From Lachnospiraceae bacterium (lineage in GTDB: Bacteria; Bacillota; Clostridia; Lachnospirales; Lachnospiraceae): a DNA stretch of 60,234 nucleotides. Below, piece by piece: positions 24,641-32,860 of the stretch. Made by a program: the position numbers and the translations under genes. A model generated the notes under the pieces. It was not told where the DNA came from, did not search any database, and saw only the letters and a program-made list of their open reading frames with translations. The number at the start of each line of letters is the position of its first letter. Within the stretch, counting starts at the first letter, position 1. The stretch spans positions 1-60,234 of the forward strand of contig JAFSLV010000046.1 in assembly GCA_017448245.1 (NCBI GenBank), in the 5' to 3' direction.

Positions 24641-25783
24641 GTGAAAAATCTGGGATTCGGTATGATGCGGCTTCCGGTGAACGGCGGTGATCCGACGGAC
24701 TTTGACTATCCGCAGCTCAACGAGATGGTCGACACGTTTTTGAAGGCGGGCTATACGTACTTTGACACGAGCTACGTCTACCACAACGGCAAGAGCGAGG
24801 AGGCGACGAGAAAGGCGCTGGTGGAGAGACATCCGCGCGGGAGCTTTACGGTTGCTACGAAATTTCCGACCTTCAATCTCGTGCTGGAGGATCAGATCGA
24901 GGGTGTATTCAAAAGCCAGCTGGACAATCTCGGCGTCGATTACATCGACTACTATCTGATCCACAACATCCAGACCGTCTACTATGACGGCTATGACGGG
25001 ACGGGCGGTATCGTACAGGAGACGCATCTGTTTGATCATGCAAAAAAATGGAAAGAGGACGGGAAGATCCGGCATCTGGGCATCTCCTTTCACTCGTCCG
25101 CAAAGCTCCTCGACCGCGTGCTTACGGAGCATCCGGAGATCGAGTTTGTGCAGATTTCATTTAATCCGATCGATTATGACAGCGAACTCGTGCAGGCGGG
25201 GCCCTGCTATGACGTGATCCGCAAGCACGGCAGAAAGGTCGTCATCATGGAAGCCGTCAAGGGCGGAGGGCTTGCAAAGCTGCCCGCGGAAGCGGAAAAG
25301 GTGCTTAAAGACGTGCATCCCGACTGGAGCATGGCCTCGTGGGCGCTTCGTTTTTCTTTCGAGCGCGAGGATGTGATTGCCGTGCTCTCCGGGATGAGCA
25401 CGATCGCGCAGATGAAGGACAATATCCAAACCAGCGATGAGGCAAAGCCCCTGACCGGGGAGGAAAAGAAAGCGCTTGCGGAGGCGATGCGCCTCTACCG
25501 CGAGAGCGCGCCGATCAGGCAGTCCGTGATTGATACATACCGGGGACTCATGTATCACGGCGTGCCGGTGACGGCCATCCTGCAGGCCTACAGCATCTGT
25601 CAGATCCAGCCGGATCCCGGTTTTTCCGATGACAATAATTACGTGAAAAACGCGTTTGCGGAAGAGGCAAAGGCCGACTTTGTCAAAGGACTTCCCGCAC
25701 AGCGGGTCGTGACCGCAAACGGCGAAGACATCACGGAAACGGTAGAAAAGGCCGTGAAGTGGCTTGCGGAAAATACCTTCTGA
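24641..25783 (+). CDS. Aldo/keto reductase
   Basis: This 380-residue protein has the aldo/keto reductase barrel. The catalytic tyrosine region is YFDTSYVYHNG (Asp and Tyr), with a likely Lys in VATKFP and the His in YYLIHN. The C-terminal extension of about 100 residues is of the length seen in ferredoxin-type clostridial reductases, but the usual CxxC clusters are absent: only one Cys (SICQIQP) lies there. It would reduce a carbonyl with NAD(P)H; substrate unknown. The start is GTG with a strong AGGAGG. Confidence 0.87.
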   Translation: MKNLGFGMMRLPVNGGDPTDFDYPQLNEMVDTFLKAGYTYFDTSYVYHNGKSEEATRKALVERHPRGSFTVATKFPTFNLVLEDQIEGVFKSQLDNLGVDYIDYYLIHNIQTVYYDGYDGTGGIVQETHLFDHAKKWKEDGKIRHLGISFHSSAKLLDRVLTEHPEIEFVQISFNPIDYDSELVQAGPCYDVIRKHGRKVVIMEAVKGGGLAKLPAEAEKVLKDVHPDWSMASWALRFSFEREDVIAVLSGMSTIAQMKDNIQTSDEAKPLTGEEKKALAEAMRLYRESAPIRQSVIDTYRGLMYHGVPVTAILQAYSICQIQPDPGFSDDNNYVKNAFAEEAKADFVKGLPAQRVVTANGEDITETVEKAVKWLAENTF

Positions 25784-25784
25784 G

Positions 25785-26636
25785 ATGACGGCGCGGATTC
25801 TGGGCATCGCGTTGCTGGCGGCGGGTGCATGCATCGCCGCAACGATTCTTGTACAGGCGTACCGGGACAGGGAGGCGCTCCGCAAGGAGCCGGGGCGCTT
25901 TCCCTTTTTGTGTGTCACGGAGGTGGTGCTGTATTTCCTTGCGACGCTCGGGATCTCCGATTATCTGATGAACACGCTGTTGATCAAACGCTTTGATCTG
26001 ACGGACGATAAAAAACTGCCCGGGACGCTCGTCGTCACGGGACTCGTACCGAGTGCGGTGATTGCGTCGTTTCTTCTGCGGGCGGAGCAGACGGTGGAAC
26101 CGCGGACCCTGCTTCCCTGCCTTTTGTCGATGCTGCTCGGGAGCGTGAGCGGTGTCCGGCTCGTGCAGGGCATGGACGGAGCAAGGATCAAAAAGGTGAT
26201 GGGATTTGCGCTGATCGGCTCTTTTTTTGCGCTCATTGTCCGGATGGTCGTCTCGCACGGAGCACCGGGAGAGCTCATTGCGCTCTCTGCGCCAAAGCTC
26301 GCCTTTGCGGTGGTTTTTTCCTTTTTCTGGGGCGCCGTCAATATGATCGGCGTGCCGATGAAGCCCGCGGGGAGCGCGATGTTTCTGTTGCTCGGGATGA
26401 CGCCGCTTGCGACGCTGACGTTGATTCTGGTGATGGGCAGCATCGGCCCGATGGGCGGCGGGATTGCCTTTTTGCGTAACCGCCAGTATGCGGCAAAGAT
26501 AGCGTGCTCGGCCGTATGCGGCGGAGTCATCGGTGCCGTGCTCGGATCGGTATTCGCGATCAGCGTAAACGCGATGCTGCTCAACGTGCTGCTATTGTGC
26601 GTGATGGTGATCGCGATCTTCATGATGTTCCGGTAA
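25785..26636 (+). CDS. Polytopic membrane protein, TauE/SafE (TSUP)-like
   Basis: This 283-residue protein has about eight hydrophobic segments arranged in two similar halves, as in sulfite-exporter TauE/SafE family permeases, which move small organic or sulfur anions. Specific motifs are weak, so the family is a moderate call. ATG 25785 begins 1 nt after the aldo/keto reductase stop, with no clear ribosome site, suggesting coupling. TTG 25764 is an alternative start inside the upstream gene. Confidence 0.6.
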   Translation: MTARILGIALLAAGACIAATILVQAYRDREALRKEPGRFPFLCVTEVVLYFLATLGISDYLMNTLLIKRFDLTDDKKLPGTLVVTGLVPSAVIASFLLRAEQTVEPRTLLPCLLSMLLGSVSGVRLVQGMDGARIKKVMGFALIGSFFALIVRMVVSHGAPGELIALSAPKLAFAVVFSFFWGAVNMIGVPMKPAGSAMFLLLGMTPLATLTLILVMGSIGPMGGGIAFLRNRQYAAKIACSAVCGGVIGAVLGSVFAISVNAMLLNVLLLCVMVIAIFMMFR

Positions 26637-26668
26637 ACGGAGCCTGCGAAAGTTTTTTACATTTGCTG

Positions 26669-26697
26669 TTGACAATACCGCCGCGGTGTGGTATTTT
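26669..26697 (+). promoter_or_regulatory. Sigma-A promoter of the PadR operon
   Basis: TTGACA (26669-26674) and TATTTT (26692-26697) are 17 nt apart. A short inverted repeat AATACC...GGTATT overlaps the spacer and is followed by T residues, so the same stretch may also terminate upstream transcription. Confidence 0.7.
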
Positions 26698-26702
26698 TTA
26701 TT

Positions 26703-26758
26703 ACGACAATCGTACCACGATAATCGTAGCACGATAATCGTACCACGACAGGCGTATT
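26703..26758 (+). promoter_or_regulatory. Four 14-bp tandem repeats, probable PadR operator
   Basis: Four head-to-tail 14-bp units start at 26703, 26717, 26731 and 26745 (consensus ACGATAATCGTACC; the last is diverged). Each unit holds a small palindrome ACGAT-A-ATCGT. They begin 5 nt after the -10 box and end about 20 nt before the PadR gene, so a bound protein would block the start of transcription. Autoregulation by PadR is inferred. Confidence 0.7.
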
Positions 26759-26777
26759 TAAGAGAAAGGGCAAAACC

Positions 26778-27170
26778 ATGATCAGTTCGGACATCATCAG
26801 GGGATACAACGACACGATCATCCTGAATCTTTTGCTCGGGGAACCGTCCTACGGATACGAGATATCCAAAAGGATCCGGACGATTACCGGGGAAAAGTAC
26901 ATCATCAAGGAGACGACGCTGTACTCTGCCTTCACGCGCATGGAAAAAAACGGCTATATCACGTCCTTTTCCGGCGACGGGGAAGGAACCGGCGGAAAGA
27001 AGCGCACGTACTACCGCATCACGGAGGAGGGGCGTGCGTACTACCGTGAAAAATGCGAGGAGTGGCAGCTGACGCAGGATGTGATCCGCCACTTTATCCA
27101 AACGGACGGGAAGGATATAACACCGGTAAAGGCAGAGGCGGTGAAGGCACCGGAAGAGAACAGGGCTTAA
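26778..27170 (+). CDS. PadR family transcriptional regulator
   Basis: This 130-residue protein is a winged-helix PadR repressor (ILNLLLGEPSYGYEISKRI, then a TLYSAFTRMEKNGYI recognition segment and a wing GGKKRTYYRITEEG). Members bind operator dyads and often respond to small molecules or envelope stress. It heads an operon with the HAAS-DUF4097 and Nudix genes. The ribosome site AGAGAAAGGG lies upstream of ATG 26778. Confidence 0.93.
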   Translation: MISSDIIRGYNDTIILNLLLGEPSYGYEISKRIRTITGEKYIIKETTLYSAFTRMEKNGYITSFSGDGEGTGGKKRTYYRITEEGRAYYREKCEEWQLTQDVIRHFIQTDGKDITPVKAEAVKAPEENRA

Positions 27171-27184
27171 GAAAGGGGAACAGG

Positions 27185-28528
27185 ATGGAGACCATTAAAG
27201 TATATCTGGACAATATGTTTATGAATCTGCCCAGGGAGCCGAAGGTCCTGAAGGCCAGGGAAGAGCTCGAGGCGATGATGGAGGACAAATACAACGAGAT
27301 GATCGCGGAAGGCAAGGGCGAGCATGAGGCGCTCGGTGCCGTGATCTCCGAATTCGGAGACATGAAAGAGATCACCCAGGCACTCGGGGTCGAGCCGGTC
27401 AGAGAGCATGCCGATAACGGCGCGAGACAGTTTCAGGACGACATGAACCGCTTCGGCGAGCGCCTGTATGAGGACATGACGACCTTTGGCGCGGACCTCG
27501 GCACGGAGATGGCGGGCTTTGCCGAAGGGATCGGCACGGCGGTGCGCGATGTGCTCGGACGCGTCAGGGACGTGGCGGCGGAGCATATGGGAGAAGGCAG
27601 CCGTACTTCGCCGGATGCGACCGTGGTCGTCGACGTCGACGTCAACGACGGGACAGTGCGGCAGGAGGTGCCTTTGCGGGAGGAAGAGCCTGTCAGCCGT
27701 CAGTGGAAGGAAGTGCGGGATCTTGCGGCTTTTTCGGCACTCGACATTCATGCAAAGATCGCGGATGTCACGGTCGAAGAGGGAGAGGCGTTCCGGCTCT
27801 ATCTCACGGAAAATCTCGAACCGGAGCTGATACAGGATACGGACGGCACGCTGCATGTCAGAGAAAACACGGAACGTGCGTGGTTCAGCAGGGGCGGTGT
27901 CGGCAGTGTCTTCTTCGGCTTTGGCAAGGCGGGAAAGATCAGGATCACGCTGCCCGCTTCACAGCAACTGACACAATGCACGATGAATGTCAACCTCGGC
28001 AATGTGGCGATCGAAGGCGTTGCGGCGACAAAGTGGGATGTCAGGGCGAGTGCCGGCAACCTCCGGGCAGGCCGTCTGCATACGGATACATTTGAAGCAA
28101 GGTGCGGCGCCGGCAACATCAAGATGGACGATTGCTCAACCAAACAGCTGACCTGTACGAGTACGGCCGGCAATATCAGGCTCCGCGGAGTCCGTGCAAC
28201 GCAGACCAAGCTCGACAGCGGCGCCGGCAACATCCGCCTCGAGCATGGAGAGGCAGGACAGCTCGAGTCCTATACCTCGGCCGGGAATGTCCGCGTGGAC
28301 GATGTGCAGGCAGAGAACTACCGGTTGACAAGCTCCGTCGGAAATATTAAAGTGACATTGCCGGGAAACCGGGATGCCTATACCTATCATCTGACGAGCA
28401 CACACGGAGATGTACGGCTTGCGGGTGAAAAGCAGGGCAAGCGCTACCGTACGGAGGAGGAAGCGGGCAAGGCCCGTGTGGAAATCACCAGCAACATCGG
28501 AGATGTCAAAATCGAATGGAAAAGCTGA
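27185..28528 (+). CDS. HAAS-domain and DUF4097 (putative adhesin-like) protein
   Basis: This 447-residue protein starts with a HAAS-type domain of about 80 residues (YLDNMFMNLPREPKVLKARE), the usual partner of PadR regulators. A helical linker follows, then a DUF4097 beta-helix (about 180-447). Eight short repeats carry AGN or similar turns: SAGNL, GAGNI, TAGNI, GAGNI, SAGNV, SVGNI, THGDV and NIGDV. No signal peptide or membrane helix is visible. ATG 27185 is preceded by AAAGGGG. The gene overlaps the Nudix gene by 13 nt. Such pairs are thought to sense or modulate envelope state, but function is unproven. Confidence 0.85.
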   Translation: METIKVYLDNMFMNLPREPKVLKAREELEAMMEDKYNEMIAEGKGEHEALGAVISEFGDMKEITQALGVEPVREHADNGARQFQDDMNRFGERLYEDMTTFGADLGTEMAGFAEGIGTAVRDVLGRVRDVAAEHMGEGSRTSPDATVVVDVDVNDGTVRQEVPLREEEPVSRQWKEVRDLAAFSALDIHAKIADVTVEEGEAFRLYLTENLEPELIQDTDGTLHVRENTERAWFSRGGVGSVFFGFGKAGKIRITLPASQQLTQCTMNVNLGNVAIEGVAATKWDVRASAGNLRAGRLHTDTFEARCGAGNIKMDDCSTKQLTCTSTAGNIRLRGVRATQTKLDSGAGNIRLEHGEAGQLESYTSAGNVRVDDVQAENYRLTSSVGNIKVTLPGNRDAYTYHLTSTHGDVRLAGEKQGKRYRTEEEAGKARVEITSNIGDVKIEWKS

Positions 28529-29076
28529 ATGCCAGCACCCTGTGCTATATACGTAATAACGATAATTACTTAATGCTTCATAGAATATCAAAAGATCACG
28601 ATGTCAACCGCGACAAGTGGATCGGCATCGGCGGGCACTTCGAGGAGGGAGAATCTCCGGAGGAGTGCCTTTTGCGTGAGGTCCGGGAAGAAACCGGCTG
28701 GATACTGAAGAAATGGCGCTTTCACGGAATCGTAACATTTGTTTTGAAAAGCGCCGAAGAGCCGGACCGCCTGCTGCTCACGGAATATATGTATCTCTAT
28801 ACGGCAGATCTTTCGGATGTGCAGGGGGCGTCTTTCTCACGTAAGGGATCGGATGCGGAGCCGGAACCGCCGCTTCCGGACTGCGAGGAGGGGGTCCTCG
28901 AATGGGTGTCAATATCGGATGTTATGAATCTCAATCTCTGGAAGGGGGACAAGATCTTCTTCCGGCTGATTGCGGAGGATGCGCCGCATTTCTCCCTGAA
29001 GCTCACGTACCGCGAGGGCGGAGAGCTGCTGGAGGCGGTTCTGGACGGAAAGCCCGTGGAACATAATAAAATATAG
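28516..29076 (+). CDS. Nudix hydrolase
   Basis: This 186-residue protein has a complete Nudix box, GGHFEEGESPEECLLREV followed by REETGW, and resembles the MutT/8-oxo-dGTP diphosphatase group. It hydrolyses a nucleoside diphosphate linked to another group, in the cytoplasm. The start lies 13 nt inside the preceding gene, so it belongs to the PadR operon by position. Confidence 0.92.
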   Translation: MEKLNASTLCYIRNNDNYLMLHRISKDHDVNRDKWIGIGGHFEEGESPEECLLREVREETGWILKKWRFHGIVTFVLKSAEEPDRLLLTEYMYLYTADLSDVQGASFSRKGSDAEPEPPLPDCEEGVLEWVSISDVMNLNLWKGDKIFFRLIAEDAPHFSLKLTYREGGELLEAVLDGKPVEHNKI

Positions 29077-29099
29077 TAAATATTTTTCGGCGGAGGTGC

Positions 29100-29128
29100 T
29101 TGACAATATTATCATAAAATGATATTAT
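29100..29128 (+). promoter_or_regulatory. Sigma-A promoter of the repeat protein gene
   Basis: TTGACA (29100-29105) and TATTAT (29123-29128) are 17 nt apart. The spacer contains a palindrome TATCAT-AAA-ATGATA that could be an operator. Confidence 0.75.
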
Positions 29129-29194
29129 TTTTGCAAAGGAACCCTTAAATATGATTTTCGGCGTGAGCTTTTCCGCCGGCACGAGGGAAAAAAA

Positions 29195-29956
29195 ATGAAT
29201 ATGCAAGTAAACAGACTGACACCAGAAGACCTTGCGGCGCGATACGCGCAGCCGGTTTCGCAAAAGCTCCGGGAGGAGCAGCAGGCGGGACATACCGCGC
29301 GTGCGGATCAGGCGGAAAGGACGGAGCAGACGGCAAAGGCGGGTCAGTCTTTTTTGCGGGAGAATCCCGCGCCCGATCCGAGGGAAGGCGTGGTGATGAA
29401 CCTGAGCAATGCCGCCCGGGAAGAAGACGGCGTTGTGCGTAAGGTGGAGACACCCGCAGAGAAGAAGGAGCCCGTGGAACGGAAGGAACCCGTGGAGCAG
29501 AAGGAACCCGTGGAAGCAAAGGAGCCTGCGGCACAGCCGAAGACTTCGAGGGAGGCGATCGAGGAGGTTGCCGACAAGCGGGATGACAGGAAGGCGGAGG
29601 CTGCCGAAGAAGAAGCAAACCCGGCCGTGCAGCCCGCGACTTCCAGAGAGGCGATCGAGGAGGTCGCCGAAAAGCGCAAGGAGGCAAAGGTCGAGGCGGC
29701 GGACCTGAGCGCCAATCCGGCCAAGCAGCCCGCGACATCGCGCGAAGCGATCGAGGAGGTGGCCGCAAAGCGCGAGGAGAAAAAGGAGGAGGCACCTGAG
29801 CTTGCGCCCGCAAGGGGCGAAAAGCAGGCGGAGGTCAATCCTGCCCAGCAGGCGCTCGAGGAAGGACGCGCGGCCAATATGTCGATCGACAGGATGCGCG
29901 ACGAGATGATGCAGCGCCAGCAGCAGCAACTGATCCAGCCGGTGCAGGCAGCGTAA
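29195..29956 (+). CDS. Hypothetical protein with Lys/Glu/Pro-rich repeats
   Basis: This 253-residue protein is unrecognised. It is hydrophilic and lacks a signal peptide or membrane segment. Residues 90-110 hold four KEPVE-type repeats, and three copies of a TSREAIEEVA(D/E/A)KR motif are spaced by about 36-38 residues between 118 and 200. A Gln-rich tail ends the protein (MMQRQQQQLIQPVQ). The pattern suggests an extended or coiled-coil protein, perhaps linked to surface or motility functions, but nothing proves this. The start follows GAGGGAAAAAAA. It has its own promoter and terminator. Confidence 0.65.
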   Translation: MNMQVNRLTPEDLAARYAQPVSQKLREEQQAGHTARADQAERTEQTAKAGQSFLRENPAPDPREGVVMNLSNAAREEDGVVRKVETPAEKKEPVERKEPVEQKEPVEAKEPAAQPKTSREAIEEVADKRDDRKAEAAEEEANPAVQPATSREAIEEVAEKRKEAKVEAADLSANPAKQPATSREAIEEVAAKREEKKEEAPELAPARGEKQAEVNPAQQALEEGRAANMSIDRMRDEMMQRQQQQLIQPVQAA

Positions 29957-29979
29957 AGATTTTTTTTTATCAAAGATCA

Positions 29980-30017
29980 AAAAAAGGCGGACGGCTCACG
30001 GGCGGTCCGCTTTTTTT
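29980..30017. terminator. Bidirectional terminator between converging genes
   Basis: A 6-bp GC stem (29987-29992 with 30005-30010) is flanked by A residues on the left and TTTTTTT on the right, so it can work on both strands. The stop codon of the MATE gene (29996-29998) lies in the loop. Confidence 0.85.
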
Positions 30018-31354
30018 GTGCGTGTAAGAAGGGTATAGGCCGTAAAGAAGACGATGCCCTTGGCCACGGAGCTGAGTGTCAGCGCCCACCAGAAGGAGGG
30101 AATCCCGAAACCGCTTCCCGTAAGGAACAGTGCAAGCGGGATGCGGGTGCCGGTGAGCGTGATCGAGATGATGCTCGAGAGTCTTGTCTTTTCGAGTGCG
30201 GAGAGAGCGCCGACCGTGAGGATCTCGATACACATGAACGGCTCGCAGATGCTGATGATGGTAAGGTAGGAGACCATGATGGCGCACGCGCCGGACTCGT
30301 GGAAAAAGAGCCCCGCAATCTGTCCCGCACCGAAGAAGAAGAGCAGCGCGATGAGCAGCCCCCAGGCAAAGAGGAGTGCGGAGGAATAGTAATAGCCCCT
30401 GCGGTAGCGGTCCTTTTTGCCTGCGCCGAGGTTCTGCGCGGTAAAGGCATTGAGTGACGCGGCAAAGCCGTCCGAGACGTTCCAGGAAATCGCTTCGATC
30501 TGTCCGCCGATACGCTGTACCGCGACGGCGTCATCCCCGAAGGAAGCGATCATGCGGGCCAGGATCATGGAAAAGCCGCAGTAGAGCGTCGCCTGGACCG
30601 CATGCGGAAGGCTCAGACGTAAGATATTGCGCGTGTAAGGAGTCCCGGAGCGGGCGGCTTCGTTTGTCCCGTCCCTGAGGATTTGTCTCCGATGCAACAG
30701 CATGAGTACCAGTACCAGAAGCTGGGCGGTGACGGTGGCGACGGCGGCACCCACGGCTTCGAGCCTGGGAAAGGGACCGAAGCCCAGGATCAGGAGCGGG
30801 TCAAGAATCATATTGACGACGAGCCCCGCCACATTGCAGATAAAGGGCGTTTTGCTGTCGCCGCGTGCGGTGAAGAGACCCGTCATCACCTGCGTCAGAA
30901 AGGAAAAGACAATGCAGCCGCCCGTGATGCGCAGATACTCTTTTGCATACCGGAAGGTCAGCGCGTCATTGAGGCGGAAAAAGGAAAGGAGCTGCGCGGG
31001 CAAAAGCGCACAGAGCGCACCGTAGAGGAGACCGAGCAGCAGCGCAAGCCGGATCGACGCAAGGGAATAGCCGCGCGCAAGATGACGGTCGCCCGCACCG
31101 ATTGCCTGCGCGGTATAGACCTGTCCGCCGGTGCGCGCAAGCACGGTGAGCCCGCCGGAGAGCCACAGATACATGCCGCCGGTACCTACGCCCGCAACGG
31201 CGTCCGCCCCGAGTTGTCCGACCCAGAAGGCATCCGTGAGATTGTAGGCGGTCGACAAAAACGCGGTCGCCATGATCGGCGCCGCAAGCCGTGCGAGGGT
31301 CTTTAAGATCGGACCGTCGATGAGATTGAGTTGTCTTGAGGTATGTGTGGCCAT
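29996..31354 (-). CDS. MATE family efflux transporter
   Basis: This 452-residue protein has about 12 transmembrane helices and MATE family features (PIMATAFLSTAYNLTDAFWVGQLG; FTARGDSKTPF; AFTAQNLGAGKKDR). It would export drugs or metabolites with a sodium or proton gradient. It stands alone on the minus strand. ATG 31354 has no Shine-Dalgarno; an extended -10 (TGC-TACAAT on the minus strand, 31363-31371) ends 8 nt upstream, so the mRNA may be leaderless. Confidence 0.93.
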   Translation of the reverse strand: MATHTSRQLNLIDGPILKTLARLAAPIMATAFLSTAYNLTDAFWVGQLGADAVAGVGTGGMYLWLSGGLTVLARTGGQVYTAQAIGAGDRHLARGYSLASIRLALLLGLLYGALCALLPAQLLSFFRLNDALTFRYAKEYLRITGGCIVFSFLTQVMTGLFTARGDSKTPFICNVAGLVVNMILDPLLILGFGPFPRLEAVGAAVATVTAQLLVLVLMLLHRRQILRDGTNEAARSGTPYTRNILRLSLPHAVQATLYCGFSMILARMIASFGDDAVAVQRIGGQIEAISWNVSDGFAASLNAFTAQNLGAGKKDRYRRGYYYSSALLFAWGLLIALLFFFGAGQIAGLFFHESGACAIMVSYLTIISICEPFMCIEILTVGALSALEKTRLSSIISITLTGTRIPLALFLTGSGFGIPSFWWALTLSSVAKGIVFFTAYTLLTRTKKADRP

Positions 31355-31362
31355 GGATTTCT

Positions 31363-31371
31363 ATTGTAGCA
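31363..31371 (-). promoter_or_regulatory. Extended -10 promoter, probable leaderless start of the MATE gene
   Basis: On the minus strand TGC-TACAAT occupies 31371-31363 and is followed by 8 nt and ATG. No ribosome site intervenes. Confidence 0.5.
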
Positions 31372-31412
31372 TAAAAGCGCATAAAAAGAACCGTTCCCAT
31401 ACGACGTTTTTG

Positions 31413-31421
31413 TGCTATAAT
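31413..31421 (+). promoter_or_regulatory. Extended -10 promoter of the malic enzyme gene
   Basis: TGC-TATAAT at 31413-31421 precedes the malic enzyme start by 53 nt. The -35 region is poor. The leader contains GACGTCGACGCGTC, a self-complementary stretch, and a GGAAAGGA ribosome site. Confidence 0.6.
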
Positions 31422-31474
31422 AGTGGCTACTCTAATCAAATACATGAGACGTCGACGCGTCGGAAAGGACAGAT

Positions 31475-32647
31475 ATGGACTACGGAAAGGTTTCTCTGGA
31501 AAAGCACGCGGAGTGGAGAGGCAAGATCGAGATCAACGTACGTGCCGCGGTGGACAGCGCGGAGGCATTGTCCCTCGCGTATACGCCGGGGGTCGCGACA
31601 CCCTGTCTCGAGATCCAGAAGGATGTCAACAAGAGCTATGAACTGACGAGACGATGGAACACGGTTGCGGTCGTGACGGACGGCACGGCGGTCCTGGGGC
31701 TCGGGGACATCGGTCCGGAGGCCGGGATGCCGGTCATGGAAGGCAAGTGCGCGCTGTTCAAGGCCTTTGGCGACGTGGACGCGATTCCTCTTTGCGTGCG
31801 CTCGAAGGACGTCGATACGATCGTCGAAACCGTGCGTCTTCTGGCAGGTTCCTTTGGCGGCGTCAATCTCGAGGACATCTCCGCCCCCCGTTGCTTTGAA
31901 ATCGAAAAGAAGCTGAAGGAGAGCTGTGACATTCCGATCTTCCATGACGACCAGCACGGCACGGCCGTCATCACGCTTGCCGGCGTCATCAACGCACTCA
32001 AGGTCGTCGGAAAAAAACTGGAGGACGTCAAGATCGTCACGAGCGGTGCGGGTGCCGCGGGCGTTGCCATCATCAAGCTGCTCATGGCGATGGGACTCAA
32101 AAATGTCATCATGACCGACCGTCAGGGCGCGATCTACAAAGGAAGGGACGGTCTCAATCCGATCAAGGAGGAGATGGCGGCGATCACCAATTTTAACGGC
32201 GAAAAGGGAACGCTTGCCGATGTCATAAAGGGCGCGGACCTCTTCATCGGCGTATCGGGACCGGGGACCCTTACGCAGGACATGGTACGCTCGATGGCAA
32301 AGGATCCCGTGATCTTTGCCTGTGCCAATCCGACGCCCGAGATCTTCCCGGACGAGGCAAAGGCCGCCGGCGCAGCCGTGATCTCGACCGGCCGCAGCGA
32401 TTTTCCCAACCAGGTCAATAACGTCCTGTGCTTCCCGGGGATCTTCCGCGGTGCGCTCGACGTGCGCGCATCCGACATCAATGACGAGATGAAGATCGCA
32501 TCGGCGAGGGCGCTGGCGGATCTCGTGAGCGAGAGCGAACTGAACGCGGAGTATATCCTTCCCAAGCCGTTTGACCCCCGCGTCAAGGACGCGGTAGCCA
32601 AAGCGGCCGCACAGGCGGCGAGGGATTCCGGGGTTGCGCGTTTATAA
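31475..32647 (+). CDS. Malic enzyme (oxaloacetate-decarboxylating malate dehydrogenase)
   Basis: This 390-residue enzyme converts L-malate to pyruvate, CO2 and reduced NAD(P). It is the short bacterial form. The catalytic Tyr lies in LSLAYTPGVA, the Lys in EGKCALFKAFG, the metal ligands in IPIFHDDQHGT and the nucleotide fold in VTSGAGAAGVAI. It has its own promoter and terminator and lies directly upstream of the inositol operon. I propose that it finishes the operon's pathway by taking L-malate to pyruvate. Cofactor preference (NAD or NADP) is not decided here. Confidence 0.95.
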   Translation: MDYGKVSLEKHAEWRGKIEINVRAAVDSAEALSLAYTPGVATPCLEIQKDVNKSYELTRRWNTVAVVTDGTAVLGLGDIGPEAGMPVMEGKCALFKAFGDVDAIPLCVRSKDVDTIVETVRLLAGSFGGVNLEDISAPRCFEIEKKLKESCDIPIFHDDQHGTAVITLAGVINALKVVGKKLEDVKIVTSGAGAAGVAIIKLLMAMGLKNVIMTDRQGAIYKGRDGLNPIKEEMAAITNFNGEKGTLADVIKGADLFIGVSGPGTLTQDMVRSMAKDPVIFACANPTPEIFPDEAKAAGAAVISTGRSDFPNQVNNVLCFPGIFRGALDVRASDINDEMKIASARALADLVSESELNAEYILPKPFDPRVKDAVAKAAAQAARDSGVARL

Positions 32648-32706
32648 AAGGTACTATAACAGCCGCTTATACCCCTAATAGAAATTTTGCACAATTTGTC
32701 AAGTCT

Positions 32707-32756
32707 AACGCCGGTTTTTCTTGTCCAAAACAGACAAAAAAATCGGCGTTTTTTTC
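32707..32756 (+). terminator. Terminator of the malic enzyme gene
   Basis: A long stem with arms beginning AACGCCG (32707-32713) and ending CGGCGTT (32744-32750), extended inward by T-rich/A-rich pairing, is followed by TTTTTT. Confidence 0.85.
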
Positions 32757-32809
32757 TTGTTTATAAACTGCGTTTATGATATAATTTCCAAATGCGGGTC
32801 AAAACCCGC
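32757..32809 (+). promoter_or_regulatory. Promoter and leader hairpin of the inositol operon
   Basis: TTGTTT (32757-32762) and TATAAT (32780-32785, with TG one base upstream) are 17 nt apart. A small perfect hairpin, GCGGGT-CAAA-ACCCGC (32794-32809), lies near the expected transcription start and could be an operator or a 5' stabiliser. Confidence 0.7.
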
Positions 32810-32860
32810 GGGGAGTTATTCACTTATTTTTCATAATTTTTCAACGAAGGAGGAAGTATT

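Noticed and set aside
24641-25783. Ferredoxin-type aldo/keto reductase
   Set aside because: The C-terminal extension has the right length, but the cysteine clusters needed for iron-sulfur centres are absent.
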